NCBI GenBank assembly: GCA_021851875.1
Contig: JAJZQI010000006.1
Location: 1 to 64,000, forward strand
Source of the DNA: Pseudomonadota bacterium
GTDB lineage: Bacteria > Pseudomonadota > Gammaproteobacteria > Burkholderiales > JAJZQI01
DNA length: 64,000 nt
Direction: 5' to 3'
Made by a program: the position numbers and the translations under genes. The notes under the pieces were generated by a model. It was not told where the DNA came from. It did no database searches and worked only from the letters and a program-made list of their open reading frames with translations. Positions 37,053 to 46,206 of this stretch are shown piece by piece; position 1 is the stretch's first letter; every line of letters begins with the position of its first letter.

Positions 37053-38387
37053 ATGGCGACACCGCCGCGCGAAGGCAATCTGCAAGCGCCTACCCGACAC
37101 CCGCTGGATTGGCAGAGCCCCGATTTTTACGATCAGGACTCGCTCTTTACCGAGCTGGAACGCGTTTTTGAAATCTGCCACGGCTGCCGCCGCTGCGTCA
37201 GTCTGTGCAATGCTTTTCCCACCCTTTTTGATCTGATTGATGCCGCTCCCACCTTTGAGCTGGACAGCGTCGACAAAAACAATTTCTGGCAGGTCGTCGA
37301 CCACTGTTACCTGTGCGACCTGTGCTACATGACCAAATGCCCTTACGTGCCGCCGCACGAATGGAATCTCGACTTCCCGCACACCATGCTGCGGGCCAAG
37401 GCGGTCAAATACAAGCAAGGCGATGTGAAGCTGCGCGACCGCATCCTCACCAGCACCGACACGGTCGGTTCGCTGGTGGGCATTCCGGTGGTGGCACAGG
37501 CCGTCAATGCGGCCAATCAAAGCGGACCCGTCCGCAAGGTGCTGCAAGCCGTGCTTGGCGTGCACGAGCACGCCAAGCTGCCGCAATACCACAGCAATAC
37601 CCTGCGCAAACGCCTGGACGGCCACAGCAGTTCCCTGTCGCCCGAGCCGGCCGGCCGCACACGCGGCAAAGTGGCGCTGTTCGCCACCTGCTACATGAAC
37701 CGCAACGAACCGGCGCCGGCGGAAGATATGGTGGCAGTATTCGAACACAACGGCATCCCGGTGCGCCTGACCGAAAAGGAACGCTGCTGCGGCATGCCCA
37801 AGCTGGAACTGGGCAATCTGGAAGCCGTGCGGGAAGCGAAGGAAGTCAACATTCCCATTCTGGCCAAACTGGTGGACGAAGGCTGGGACCTTACGGCACT
37901 GGTACCGTCCTGCGTATTGATGTTCAAGCAGGAGCTGCCGCTCATGTTTCCGGACGATGCCAACGTGCAAAAGGTCAAGGCCGCCTTCTTCGACCCGTTT
38001 GAATACCTGATGCTGCGGCACAAGGACGGCAGGCTTAAAACCGACTTCCGCCAGGGACTGGGCAAAGTCGCCTACCATGCGGCCTGCCACCAGCGGGTGC
38101 AGAACATCGGGCCCAAGACGCGCGAGCTGCTGTCGCTGATTCCCGATACGGAAGTCGACATCATCGAGCGCTGTTCGGGCCATGACGGTACTTATGCCGT
38201 CAAAACCGAATGCCACGCCATCGCCATGAAAATCGTCCAGCCGGTGGTTGACCGGGTGCGGCAGGCACAGGTACAACATTACGGCAGCGACTGCGCCATG
38301 GCGGGTCACCATATCGAAAACGGCCTGAACGACGGGCGCGCCGTGGAACACCCCATTTCCATGCTGCGCACCGCCTATGGCATCTGA
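37053..38387 (+). CDS. HdrD/GlpC-like Fe-S oxidoreductase (two [4Fe-4S], two CCG domains)
   Basis: This 444-residue protein has two N-terminal ferredoxin-type motifs, CHGCRRCVSLC and CYLCDLCYMTKCPYVP. Two CCG-type domains follow: ATCYMNRNEP with ERCCGMPKLELG and PSCVLMFK, then HAACHQRVQ with ERCSGHDGT and SDCAMAG. The second is a variant (CSG for CCG). Such proteins move electrons between quinol or ferredoxin and a thiol/disulfide or flavin partner. Start at 37053 behind GGAGGA. Lying between rubrerythrin and ferritin-like genes, it is a plausible reductase for the peroxidase. Function is inferred. Confidence 0.85.
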   Translation: MATPPREGNLQAPTRHPLDWQSPDFYDQDSLFTELERVFEICHGCRRCVSLCNAFPTLFDLIDAAPTFELDSVDKNNFWQVVDHCYLCDLCYMTKCPYVPPHEWNLDFPHTMLRAKAVKYKQGDVKLRDRILTSTDTVGSLVGIPVVAQAVNAANQSGPVRKVLQAVLGVHEHAKLPQYHSNTLRKRLDGHSSSLSPEPAGRTRGKVALFATCYMNRNEPAPAEDMVAVFEHNGIPVRLTEKERCCGMPKLELGNLEAVREAKEVNIPILAKLVDEGWDLTALVPSCVLMFKQELPLMFPDDANVQKVKAAFFDPFEYLMLRHKDGRLKTDFRQGLGKVAYHAACHQRVQNIGPKTRELLSLIPDTEVDIIERCSGHDGTYAVKTECHAIAMKIVQPVVDRVRQAQVQHYGSDCAMAGHHIENGLNDGRAVEHPISMLRTAYGI

Positions 38388-38397
38388 CGGAGGCCTC

Positions 38398-38982
38398 ATG
38401 TCCAAGCTCACACACGAAAATCTCTTCAGCCTTGAACAGTATGCCCGCCTGCGCCCGGAATTTCGCGCCAAGGTGATCGAGCACAAGAAGAACCGCCGGC
38501 TGCCGCTGGGCGAACATGCCGCCCTGTATTTCGAAGACGCCCTCACCATGCAGTACCAGGTGCAGGAAATGCTGCGCATCGAGCGCATTTTCGAACCGGC
38601 AGGCATTCAGGCCGAACTGGACGTGTACAACCCGCTCATCCCCGACGGGCGCAACTGGAAAGCCACCTTCATGCTGGAATACGACGACGTGGACGAACGC
38701 AAGGCGGCATTGGCCGGGCTGATCGGCGTGGAACGGGCAATCTGGCTGCAAGTGGGCGAGTTTCCCCGCGTTCATCCCGTCGCCAACGAAGACTTGCCGC
38801 GCGAAACCGAAGACAAAACGGCCTCGGTGCATTTCGTCCGCTTTGAACTGACGCCGGACATGGTCGCCGCCGTCAAGGGCGGCAGCCCGATCCGCGCCGG
38901 CATCGATCATCCGGCCTATCAGGTCGGCACCAGCGTGCCGCCCGCCGTGCGGACTTCCCTGGCGGAAGATCTGAACCCCTAA
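38398..38982 (+). CDS. DUF3501 family protein
   Basis: This 194-residue soluble protein begins MSKLTHENLFSLEQYARLRPEFR and has RRLPLGEHAALYFEDALTMQYQVQEMLRIERIFE, the conserved block of DUF3501. The C-terminal SVHFVRFELTPDMVAAVKGG and DHPAYQVGTSVPPAVRTSLAEDL follow. No cofactor motif is evident. It starts ten bases after the Fe-S gene, behind CGGAGG, so the two are tightly linked. The family is known mainly from this same neighbourhood with rubrerythrin and HdrD-like genes; the biochemical role is unknown. Confidence 0.85.
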   Translation: MSKLTHENLFSLEQYARLRPEFRAKVIEHKKNRRLPLGEHAALYFEDALTMQYQVQEMLRIERIFEPAGIQAELDVYNPLIPDGRNWKATFMLEYDDVDERKAALAGLIGVERAIWLQVGEFPRVHPVANEDLPRETEDKTASVHFVRFELTPDMVAAVKGGSPIRAGIDHPAYQVGTSVPPAVRTSLAEDLNP

Positions 38983-39005
38983 GTAAGTCATCCAAGGAGA
39001 ACAAC

Positions 39006-39569
39006 ATGACCAAGAAAAATAAACCCGCAACCGCCGGATCGTTCCTGACCGACATCACCGAGCTGCGCGCCCGCGCCCGCAAGCACATTGAGGACGGCGC
39101 GGTGACGGCGGGCTACCAGGCCGATCGCGCCACCGTGGTCAAGCTGCTGAATGAAGCCCTGGCGACGGAGCTGGTGTGCATCCTGCGTTACAAGCGGCAT
39201 TACTTCATGGCCAGCGGCATCAACGCCGACGCGGTGGCACAAGAGTTTCTACAGCACGCCAACGAGGAGCAGGGCCACGCCGACTTGATCGCGGCCCGCA
39301 TCGTCCAGCTCAAGGGCGAGCCCAATTTCAGCCCGGAGGGCCTGGCCACGCGCAGTCATGCGGAATATGTCGAGGGCGGCAGCCTGCTGGAAATGATCAG
39401 GGAAGACCTGGTGGCGGAACGGATCGCCATCGACAGTTACGGCGAGATGATCCGTTATATCGGCGACAAGGACATCACCACCCGCCGTATGCTGGAAGGC
39501 ATTCTGGCGATGGAAGAGGAGCACGCGGACGATCTTTCCAGCCTGCTGGAAGATCTGCAGAAGAAATAA
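39006..39569 (+). CDS. Ferritin-like / bacterioferritin-type protein
   Basis: This 187-residue four-helix protein has LNEALATELVCILRYKRHYFM, QHANEEQGHADLIAARI, EDLVAERIAIDSYGEMIRYI and GILAMEEEHADDLSSLLEDL. These provide Glu and ExxH ligands for a di-iron site. The N-terminal 35 residues (KNKPATAGSFLTDITELRARARKH) are basic and may bind DNA or a partner. It differs from the classical Bfr at 32153: no Met52-type haem site is evident. It closes the rubrerythrin/Fe-S/DUF3501 set and likely stores iron or oxidises it in peroxide defence. Confidence 0.87.
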   Translation: MTKKNKPATAGSFLTDITELRARARKHIEDGAVTAGYQADRATVVKLLNEALATELVCILRYKRHYFMASGINADAVAQEFLQHANEEQGHADLIAARIVQLKGEPNFSPEGLATRSHAEYVEGGSLLEMIREDLVAERIAIDSYGEMIRYIGDKDITTRRMLEGILAMEEEHADDLSSLLEDLQKK

Positions 39570-39613
39570 TTAAACCGTTTCGCCGACGGGCGGAAAAAGT
39601 GTCATGAACTGAA

Positions 39614-39943
39614 TCAGCCCGCCAGCTGTTTTTCGATGCGGCAGGCGAATACCGTCATCTCCTTGGCGGCCTGCAGATCGCCGTGGTTTTGCGCAACCTC
39701 GATCCCGTCGCGGTAAGTCTGCAATGCCTCGGTCAGCTTGCCCTGCTGCTCGTACGCCTTGGCCAGCAGCTTCCAGGCGGCGGAATAATCCCGCTTTTGT
39801 CCGATTGCCGCGCTCAAATGCTCTATCGCCTTGTCCGGCGCGCCGGCCTGCAAATAGCCCTGGCCCAGACCGAAGCGCAGCATGGGGCTGTCCTTGCCCT
39901 GCGTCAGCATGGCTTCGAAATTCTCGATGATTTTCGTGCTCAT
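39614..39943 (-). CDS. Small tetratricopeptide-repeat protein
   Basis: This 109-residue protein has about two and a half TPR units (MLRFGLGQGYLQAGAPDKAIEHLSAAI; AAWKLLAKAYEQQGKLTEALQTYRDGI). It is a soluble scaffold of unknown partner. The start at 39943 (MSTKIIENFEAM) overlaps the trkH stop (TAATG); the track's longer start lies within trkH. Translational coupling suggests a link to the Trk transporter, but similar small TPR proteins are found in many places. Confidence 0.85.
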   Translation of the reverse strand: MSTKIIENFEAMLTQGKDSPMLRFGLGQGYLQAGAPDKAIEHLSAAIGQKRDYSAAWKLLAKAYEQQGKLTEALQTYRDGIEVAQNHGDLQAAKEMTVFACRIEKQLAG

Positions 39944-41400
39944 TATTTCCGCCAGAAAGCCGGTGTCAGCACCACCAGCAGGGTAAACAGCTCCAACCGT
40001 CCGAGCAGCATGGCGAAGGTGCACACCCAGGTCTGCAGATCGCTCAGACCGGCAAAAGTCGTTGCCGGGCCGACTTCGTTCAAGCCCGGCCCGGTATTGT
40101 TGATGCTGGCGATCACGGCCGAAAAGGCCGTCAACGGCTCAAGACCGGACGCCATCATGATCAGCGTCATGCTGACGATGCTGACGATGTAGATGAAAAA
40201 GAACGCCAGCACGGCGTAAATGATCTTGTTCTGCACCACCACGCCGTCCAGTTTGGCCTGTACGATGGCGTTGGGGTGAATGATGCGGAGAAACTCCTTG
40301 TACACCTGCTTGTACAGGATCAGCGCCCGGATCATCTTGATGCCGCCGCCGGTCGAACCCGAGCTGGTGGCAAAGCTGCACAGAAACAGCATCCACATGG
40401 GCGCGAACATGGGCCAGATGTTGTAGTCGGTAGAAGCAAATCCGGTGGTGGTGGCAATGGAAACCACATTGAACAAGGCATAACGGAAGGCGCTAGGCAG
40501 GTCCGGGTAGACATGCTCGCCCCACAAATAGAGGGTGAGCATAACCACGCTCAGCAGCGTCACGCCGATAAAATAACGCGCCTCCACATCATGCTTATAG
40601 GGATTGACGCCGCGGCTTCTGACCGCCATGAAATGGGTGGCGAAGTTGATACCGGCGATCAGCATGAAGATCACGCCCACCGCTTCGATCCTGGGGGAAT
40701 TGAAATAACCGAAACTGGCGTCATGCGAGGAAAACCCGCCCAAGCCCATGGTGGAAAAAGCATGCATGACGGCATCAAACAGCGTCATGCCGGCCCACCA
40801 GTAACTGGTAATACAGGCGATGGTAATGCCTGCATACACCAGCCACAGGCCCTTGGCCGTCTCGGTGATGCGCGGCGTCAGCTGACTGTCTTTCATCGGT
40901 CCCGGTGTTTCGGCCTTGTAGATCTGCCGGCCGCCGATGCCCAGCAGCGGCAGAATGGCCACCACCAGCACGATAATGCCCATACCGCCCAGCCAGACCA
41001 TCTCGCCACGCCACAGGTTGAGCGACTGCGGCAACCGATCGAGGCCGACCAGCACCGTTGACCCGGTTGTCGTCAGGCCGGACATGGCTTCGAAATAGGC
41101 GTCTGTGAAGCTCAGGCCTGGCAGGTAAAGCATCAGCGGCAAGCCGCCCAGCGCCGGCAATACCGTCCAGACCACGACCACCAGCAAAAATCCGTCGCGT
41201 ACCTTGAGGTCTTTGCTCGCGCCGCGCGTCAGCAACCAGAGGAGAAAACCCGCTGCCAGGGTGATCAGCATGGCATGGCTGAGGGCGACGCGCGCCGCAT
41301 CGTGCTCGCCCAGTGCCAGGCCCAAGGGCAACAGCATGGTGGCGGCGAACAGCACGATGACCATGCTCAGTACATGCAGGACCGGAAACGCTTTGTGCAT
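39943..41400 (-). CDS. trkH: Trk potassium uptake channel subunit TrkH
   Basis: This 485-residue membrane protein has four M1-P-M2-like repeats. Selectivity-filter regions include LTTTGSTVL, FSTMGLGGFSSHDAS, TTTGFAS and NNTGPGLNEVGP. It imports potassium with the TrkA regulator, whose gene is just upstream (23-base gap). It lies in the conserved betaproteobacterial ntrYX-trkAH order. Confidence 0.95.
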   Translation of the reverse strand: MHKAFPVLHVLSMVIVLFAATMLLPLGLALGEHDAARVALSHAMLITLAAGFLLWLLTRGASKDLKVRDGFLLVVVVWTVLPALGGLPLMLYLPGLSFTDAYFEAMSGLTTTGSTVLVGLDRLPQSLNLWRGEMVWLGGMGIIVLVVAILPLLGIGGRQIYKAETPGPMKDSQLTPRITETAKGLWLVYAGITIACITSYWWAGMTLFDAVMHAFSTMGLGGFSSHDASFGYFNSPRIEAVGVIFMLIAGINFATHFMAVRSRGVNPYKHDVEARYFIGVTLLSVVMLTLYLWGEHVYPDLPSAFRYALFNVVSIATTTGFASTDYNIWPMFAPMWMLFLCSFATSSGSTGGGIKMIRALILYKQVYKEFLRIIHPNAIVQAKLDGVVVQNKIIYAVLAFFFIYIVSIVSMTLIMMASGLEPLTAFSAVIASINNTGPGLNEVGPATTFAGLSDLQTWVCTFAMLLGRLELFTLLVVLTPAFWRK

Positions 41401-41423
41401 GAATTAATCGCTGTGTCTGTCGG

Positions 41424-42797
41424 CTAGAAGAAGCCGAAACCGACCTGAAAGAGTTTTTCGATTTGCGGAATCATGCGCTTGTTCAGCACGAACACGATGA
41501 CATGATCCTCCGCCTGGATAATCGTATCATGGTGGGCGATCAATACTTCACCGTTGCGCACAATGGCGCCGATGGTGGCTCCCTTGGGCAGATTGAGCTG
41601 TTCGATACGGCGTCCGACCACTTTCGAGGTTTTCGGGTCGCCGTGCACGATCAGTTCAATGGCTTCCGCCGCGCCGCGGCGCAAGGAGTGCACAACGCGA
41701 ATATCGCCCTGCCGCACATGGGACAGCAAGGGGCCGATGGTGGCATGCGCCGGCGAAATGGCCACATCGATCTGGCCGCTTTGCACCAGATCGACATAGG
41801 AACTGCGGTTGATCAGCGCGATCACCTTGAGTGCGCCCATGCGCTTGGCCATCAGCGCCGCCATGATGTTGTCTTCATCGTTGCTGGTAAGGGCGCAGAA
41901 CACATCCATGTCCTCGATGTTTTCCTCGTGCAGCAAGTCTTCGTCGGTTGCCTCGCCCTCCAATACCAGCGTACGGTTCAATTCGGCCGCCAGCCGCGTG
42001 CTGTTTTTGCGGTTGTGGTCGATCAGCTTGACGCGGTAATGCTTTTCCAACGCCTTGGCCAAACGCCGCCCGGTGTTGCCGCCGCCGGCGATCATGACAT
42101 TGCCGACCGGCTTGTCTTCGCGGCCCAGCTCCAGCAATACATCGCGAATATGCTCGCGTGCGGCGATGAAGAACACCTCATCGCCGTGCTCGATAATAGT
42201 CGTGCCTTCCGGCGCAATCGGCCGGTTCTGGCGATAAATGGCGGCCACCCGTGTGTCGATATGGGGCATGTGGCGGCGCAGCTCCTGCAGCTGGTGGCCC
42301 ACCAGCGGGCCGCCGAAGTAGGCCCGCACGGCCACCAGACGCACCAGCCCATCGGCAAAATCCAGCACCTGCAGCGCTTCGGGCACTTCGATCAGTTTCT
42401 GGATATAGTTGGTCAGCTCTTGCTCGGGACTGATGATATGGTCTACTGCCAGGTTTTCACTGGCAAAGATTTCCGGATGCCGCATGTAATCATCCGAGCG
42501 GATGCGGGCAATTTTGGTCGGCACATTGAACAAGGCGCCGGCAATCTTGCACGCCAGCATATTGGTTTCGTCGTTCATGGTCACCGCCACCAGCATGTCC
42601 GCATCGTCTATGCCGGCTTGCTGCAATACGGCGGGGGAGGAGGCCTGGCCGACGACGGTGCGCAGGTCAAACCGGTCGCGCAGGGAGGCAAGGCGGGTAT
42701 CGTCAACATCGACCACGGTGATATCGTTGTCTTCCGTCACCAGGTTTTCGGCCAGTGAAGAGCCGACCTGGCCCGCTCCCAGAATAACGATTTTCAT
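41424..42797 (-). CDS. trkA: Trk potassium transport NAD-binding regulator TrkA
   Basis: This 457-residue cytoplasmic protein has two RCK_N/RCK_C halves: ILGAGQVGSSLAENL (about 4-18) and MIAGGGNTGRRLAKAL (about 234-249) are the dinucleotide-binding loops. Each is followed by a TrkA-C domain. It gates TrkH by nucleotide binding. The start overlaps the ntrX stop by four bases, so it is translationally coupled to the two-component genes, hinting that potassium uptake follows NtrYX expression. Confidence 0.95.
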   Translation of the reverse strand: MKIVILGAGQVGSSLAENLVTEDNDITVVDVDDTRLASLRDRFDLRTVVGQASSPAVLQQAGIDDADMLVAVTMNDETNMLACKIAGALFNVPTKIARIRSDDYMRHPEIFASENLAVDHIISPEQELTNYIQKLIEVPEALQVLDFADGLVRLVAVRAYFGGPLVGHQLQELRRHMPHIDTRVAAIYRQNRPIAPEGTTIIEHGDEVFFIAAREHIRDVLLELGREDKPVGNVMIAGGGNTGRRLAKALEKHYRVKLIDHNRKNSTRLAAELNRTLVLEGEATDEDLLHEENIEDMDVFCALTSNDEDNIMAALMAKRMGALKVIALINRSSYVDLVQSGQIDVAISPAHATIGPLLSHVRQGDIRVVHSLRRGAAEAIELIVHGDPKTSKVVGRRIEQLNLPKGATIGAIVRNGEVLIAHHDTIIQAEDHVIVFVLNKRMIPQIEKLFQVGFGFF

Positions 42798-44059
42798 TTA
42801 CGCAGAACAATTCCCAGCTGCTTGATCTTTCGATACAAGTGGGTTCTTTCCAAGCCGGTTGTCTCGGCTACCCTGACCATATTGCCGCCGCTTTCGCGCA
42901 AATGATGTTCGAGGTAGAGCTTCTCGAACCAATCGCGCGCCTCGCGCAATGGCAGCTCCAGCGGTAAGGCCATGTCAGTCGTGGCGGCCGCAGCGGACGT
43001 TGTCGCCATACCCGGCTGCAGGACCCGCTCCACGTCGCCGACGCCGATTTCATCGTGCAAGGCGGTTAATGCGAGCGTCCGCACGGTGTTGGTCAATTCG
43101 GTCAGATTACCCGGCCAATCGTGATTGCGCAACGCATTTAGCGCCGCCACCGAGAAACGCCGGGCGGGCGGAGCCTCGCCGGCTTCAGCCAGCCGGCTCA
43201 GCATTTGCTGCGCCAGTTCCGGCACATCTTCGCGGTGATCGCGCAGGGAGGGTACGCGCAGATTAAGCGCATTGAGCTGCTGCCACAAGGACGCATCGAA
43301 ATGCAGATCGCCGGTCACTTCGGCCGACTCCAATGAGCTGGCGCACACCAGCCGGACATGAAAGCGGTCCAGCTTGCTCAGCAGCACCTGCAGGCCGCGC
43401 TGCTCCAGCTTGGTCAGGCGCGTCACATACGGGATAAACAGCACCCCGCCGCGCGCCTCTTCCAGCAACGCAAGCGGCGCTTCCACCAGCTTGTTGCCAT
43501 CGTTCAGCACGCGCCAGGGCGTATTCAGCTGATGCAGGGCGCGGGCGCACAATTCCGCGCCCGCGCCTTCTTCGGTATACAGCATGACCGGCGCGAGTAC
43601 GCGCGCCATTTGCTGCAGCCGTTGCCGCAGCTCCACGACAACCTGGCTCTTGCCCATGCCGTCCAGGCTCAATTCGGTGGCGCTGCGTGTCACGCCTTTT
43701 TGCAAGGCGCGCCCGATGGTGCTGAGCAGTTTTTGCAAGGCAATGGGTTTTTCCAGGAAATCCACCGCGCCGATTTTGGTCGCTTCCACCGCGGTGTCGA
43801 TTGTCCCATGCCCCGACATCATCACCACCGGCATGGTCAGCTGCCCTTGCGCCGCCCATTCCTTCAGCAGGGTTATGCCGTCCGTGTCCGGCATCCAGAT
43901 ATCCAGCAGCACCATATCCGGGCGCTTGCGCTGGCGGTATTCGCGCGCGGTTGCCGCATTTTCCGCCAGATGCACCGTATAGCCCTCATCTACCAGAATC
44001 TCGCTGAGAAGTTCGCGAATGCCGATTTCGTCGTCTACGACCAGTACCGTACCACCCAT
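42794..44059 (-). CDS. ntrX: NtrX-like response regulator with degenerate AAA+ domain
   Basis: This 421-residue protein has a receiver (1-120, D53 in VLLDIWMP, K in EKPIA), a central AAA+-like region (about 140-340) and a Fis-type helix-turn-helix (NMVRVAETTGLERTHLYRKIKQLGI) at the end. The central domain has lost Walker A (YTEEGAGAELCARAL instead of GESGTGKE), the GAFTGA sigma54 loop and the Walker B acids (GGVLFIPYV instead of LFLDE). It therefore should not hydrolyse ATP or activate sigma54; it may act as a sigma70-type regulator or repressor. Partner of NtrY. Confidence 0.88.
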   Translation of the reverse strand: MGGTVLVVDDEIGIRELLSEILVDEGYTVHLAENAATAREYRQRKRPDMVLLDIWMPDTDGITLLKEWAAQGQLTMPVVMMSGHGTIDTAVEATKIGAVDFLEKPIALQKLLSTIGRALQKGVTRSATELSLDGMGKSQVVVELRQRLQQMARVLAPVMLYTEEGAGAELCARALHQLNTPWRVLNDGNKLVEAPLALLEEARGGVLFIPYVTRLTKLEQRGLQVLLSKLDRFHVRLVCASSLESAEVTGDLHFDASLWQQLNALNLRVPSLRDHREDVPELAQQMLSRLAEAGEAPPARRFSVAALNALRNHDWPGNLTELTNTVRTLALTALHDEIGVGDVERVLQPGMATTSAAAATTDMALPLELPLREARDWFEKLYLEHHLRESGGNMVRVAETTGLERTHLYRKIKQLGIVLRK

Positions 44060-44060
44060 G

Positions 44061-46199
44061 TCATACCCGCTTTAAAGAAATGCACACGCAGGCACCACCC
44101 TGCGTTTGATTATCCAGCCTTATCTGGCCGTGATGTTCTTCCACAATCTTTTTCACGATTGCCAGGCCCAGCCCCGTCCCTTTCAATTTGGTTGTGACGT
44201 AAGGCTCGAACGCCCGCGTCATCATGGCCTCAGGAAAACCGGTGCCGCTATCGACAACGCGCAATTTTACCCACTCGCCATCCTGTTCGGTATACAAATC
44301 GATGACACCGCCGGTTTTTTCATCCAGCGCGTCTTCCGCATTTTGCAGCAAATTATGTACCACCTGCCGCAATAACGTCGTATCGCCCATGATTTCCGGC
44401 AAATCCGGCGTCAGATGGGGGGTGATACGCGCATGTGAGGATTCATACAAAGCCAGCACTTCTTCCACCAAACGGTTCAGAGAAAGCGGCGCCAGTTTCA
44501 ACGCCGGCGTCCGGGCATATTCCTTGAACGCGTCGACCATATTTTTCATTGCGCCCACTTGCGCCACGATTGTATGTGTTGCACGTTGCAACATTTCGCG
44601 TTCTGTCGGCGGCAGCTTGTCCGCCAGCTTGTGTTCCAGCCGTTCCGCCGACAGCTGGATCGGCGTCAGCGGATTCTTGATTTCATGCGCCAGGCGCTTT
44701 GCCACCTCACCCCATGCCGCATCGCGCTGAACCTGCAGCAGACCGGTAATGTCGTCAAACACCACCACGTAGGCGGCCGCACTGCCGCTGGGCAGGCGCG
44801 TGCCACGCACCAGCAGGGTGCGTACGCCGCCCGCTTCGCTGCGGTATTCCAGCTGCTCCTGCCATTCGCTTTGGGTGTTGTGCTGGAAAGATTCAATCAT
44901 CTTTTCCGTAAATGTCCGCAGGCCCGCATGCGCGCCGCCCCATTCAAAGGCCTTGCGGCCGAGCACTTCGCTGGACTGAAGCTGCAGAATGCTGCTGGCG
45001 GCCGGGTTCATCGTCCGCAGGTAAAACCGCTCGTCAAACGTCAGCACGCCGGACGACAAGTGCGCCAACACGCTCTCGAGGTAGATCTTTGCCGCTTCCA
45101 CCTGCTGCTGGTGCTGTTCGGCGGCGCTGCGCGCCTCTGCCAGCTGGCGCGTCATGCTATTGAACGACTGCATCAGCACGCCCAGCTCGTCCTTGCCGCG
45201 CACCGGCTGCATGATGGTGAAATCGCCCTTGGCCACCGCCCGGGTACCCTCCTCCAGCAACGCCAGCGGCGCCGAAAGCCATTCGGCCAGCAGCACCGCG
45301 CCCGCAATGGCCGACAAAAGCGCCATGACCAGCGTCAGGGTCAGTGTCAAACCATACAATCGCTTCAATCCGACCCGCGAAACCGACAATTCCTGATAAT
45401 CGCGGTAGACCGACTGCACGGCTTCCGCATCCTTGGCCATTTGCTGCGGCACCGGCGAAATCACCTGCAGAATGCGGATATCCTCGGTCAGGCTCAGCAC
45501 GTTGACCGGCACGACCGCGCGCTGCACCAGCCCCTTGCCGGGCAACTCCTCGATTGCGTTATAGGGTGTTTGCTGCCGCACTTGACGCAAAATGGCCGGA
45601 TCAGGCAAGTCCGGCAGCCACTCGGAATGGTCCGCGCTGGCATGGGCGATCACGCCCCCCCTGGCGCTGAACAATGTCGCTTCCGCCACCCCGGTTTGTT
45701 CGCGCAGGCGCTCCAGCATGTCGACATGCTCGCTGGGCGGATGATCCGCCAGCGTCATCGCCATCGTTTCGGCCTTGTTCTTCAGCTCGACCACCAGGTG
45801 ATCCAGTGCGGTGCGGCCGAGATTGAGGCCGGAACTCAGGGCATTGTCCACCCGCACGTCGAACCAGGTATCGATGCTGCGCGACAGGAATTGCGCCGAT
45901 ACGGTATACAGCACCACGCCGGGGACCACGGCCATGAGCGACAGCACCAGCAGCAAGCGGACCCGCAGCTTGATGCCGAATACCTGCGCCTTCATCTTGC
46001 GGCGCAAAGACCAGAACTGGTAGGCGATCAACAACGCCATGCAGATCACCAGCCCGACATTGAGCCCCAGCAAAAGAGGGTAGTTCTGGGCAAACAGGGC
46101 GGTGTTGGCGCTGGCCCGCGACAACAGATAGAGCAGCACCGCGGCCAGGCCGATCGTGGCCAGCACCAGGTATTTCACAATCGTACGCGGACTGGCCAT
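44061..46199 (-). CDS. ntrY: Sensor histidine kinase NtrY
   Basis: This 712-residue membrane kinase has N-terminal spans (VKYLVLATIGLAAVLLYLL; LLGLNVGLVICMALLIAYQF; VRLLLVLSLMAVVPGVVLYT), a periplasmic sensor stretch, a further span near 285-310, HAMP, then PAS (about 370-480). The HisKA motif is RLAHEIKNPLTPIQLSAERL (about 505). The ATPase has VVHNLLQNAEDAL and GTGLGLAIVKKIVEEHHG. It phosphorylates NtrX, one base downstream. In other proteobacteria NtrYX senses nitrogen or redox state; the signal here is unknown. Confidence 0.94.
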   Translation of the reverse strand: MASPRTIVKYLVLATIGLAAVLLYLLSRASANTALFAQNYPLLLGLNVGLVICMALLIAYQFWSLRRKMKAQVFGIKLRVRLLLVLSLMAVVPGVVLYTVSAQFLSRSIDTWFDVRVDNALSSGLNLGRTALDHLVVELKNKAETMAMTLADHPPSEHVDMLERLREQTGVAEATLFSARGGVIAHASADHSEWLPDLPDPAILRQVRQQTPYNAIEELPGKGLVQRAVVPVNVLSLTEDIRILQVISPVPQQMAKDAEAVQSVYRDYQELSVSRVGLKRLYGLTLTLTLVMALLSAIAGAVLLAEWLSAPLALLEEGTRAVAKGDFTIMQPVRGKDELGVLMQSFNSMTRQLAEARSAAEQHQQQVEAAKIYLESVLAHLSSGVLTFDERFYLRTMNPAASSILQLQSSEVLGRKAFEWGGAHAGLRTFTEKMIESFQHNTQSEWQEQLEYRSEAGGVRTLLVRGTRLPSGSAAAYVVVFDDITGLLQVQRDAAWGEVAKRLAHEIKNPLTPIQLSAERLEHKLADKLPPTEREMLQRATHTIVAQVGAMKNMVDAFKEYARTPALKLAPLSLNRLVEEVLALYESSHARITPHLTPDLPEIMGDTTLLRQVVHNLLQNAEDALDEKTGGVIDLYTEQDGEWVKLRVVDSGTGFPEAMMTRAFEPYVTTKLKGTGLGLAIVKKIVEEHHGQIRLDNQTQGGACVCISLKRV

Positions 46200-46206
46200 A
46201 AAAAAT

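Noticed and set aside
36942-38606. 554-codon ORF antisense to the HdrD-like gene
   Set aside because: The cysteine motifs on the plus strand fix the true frame.
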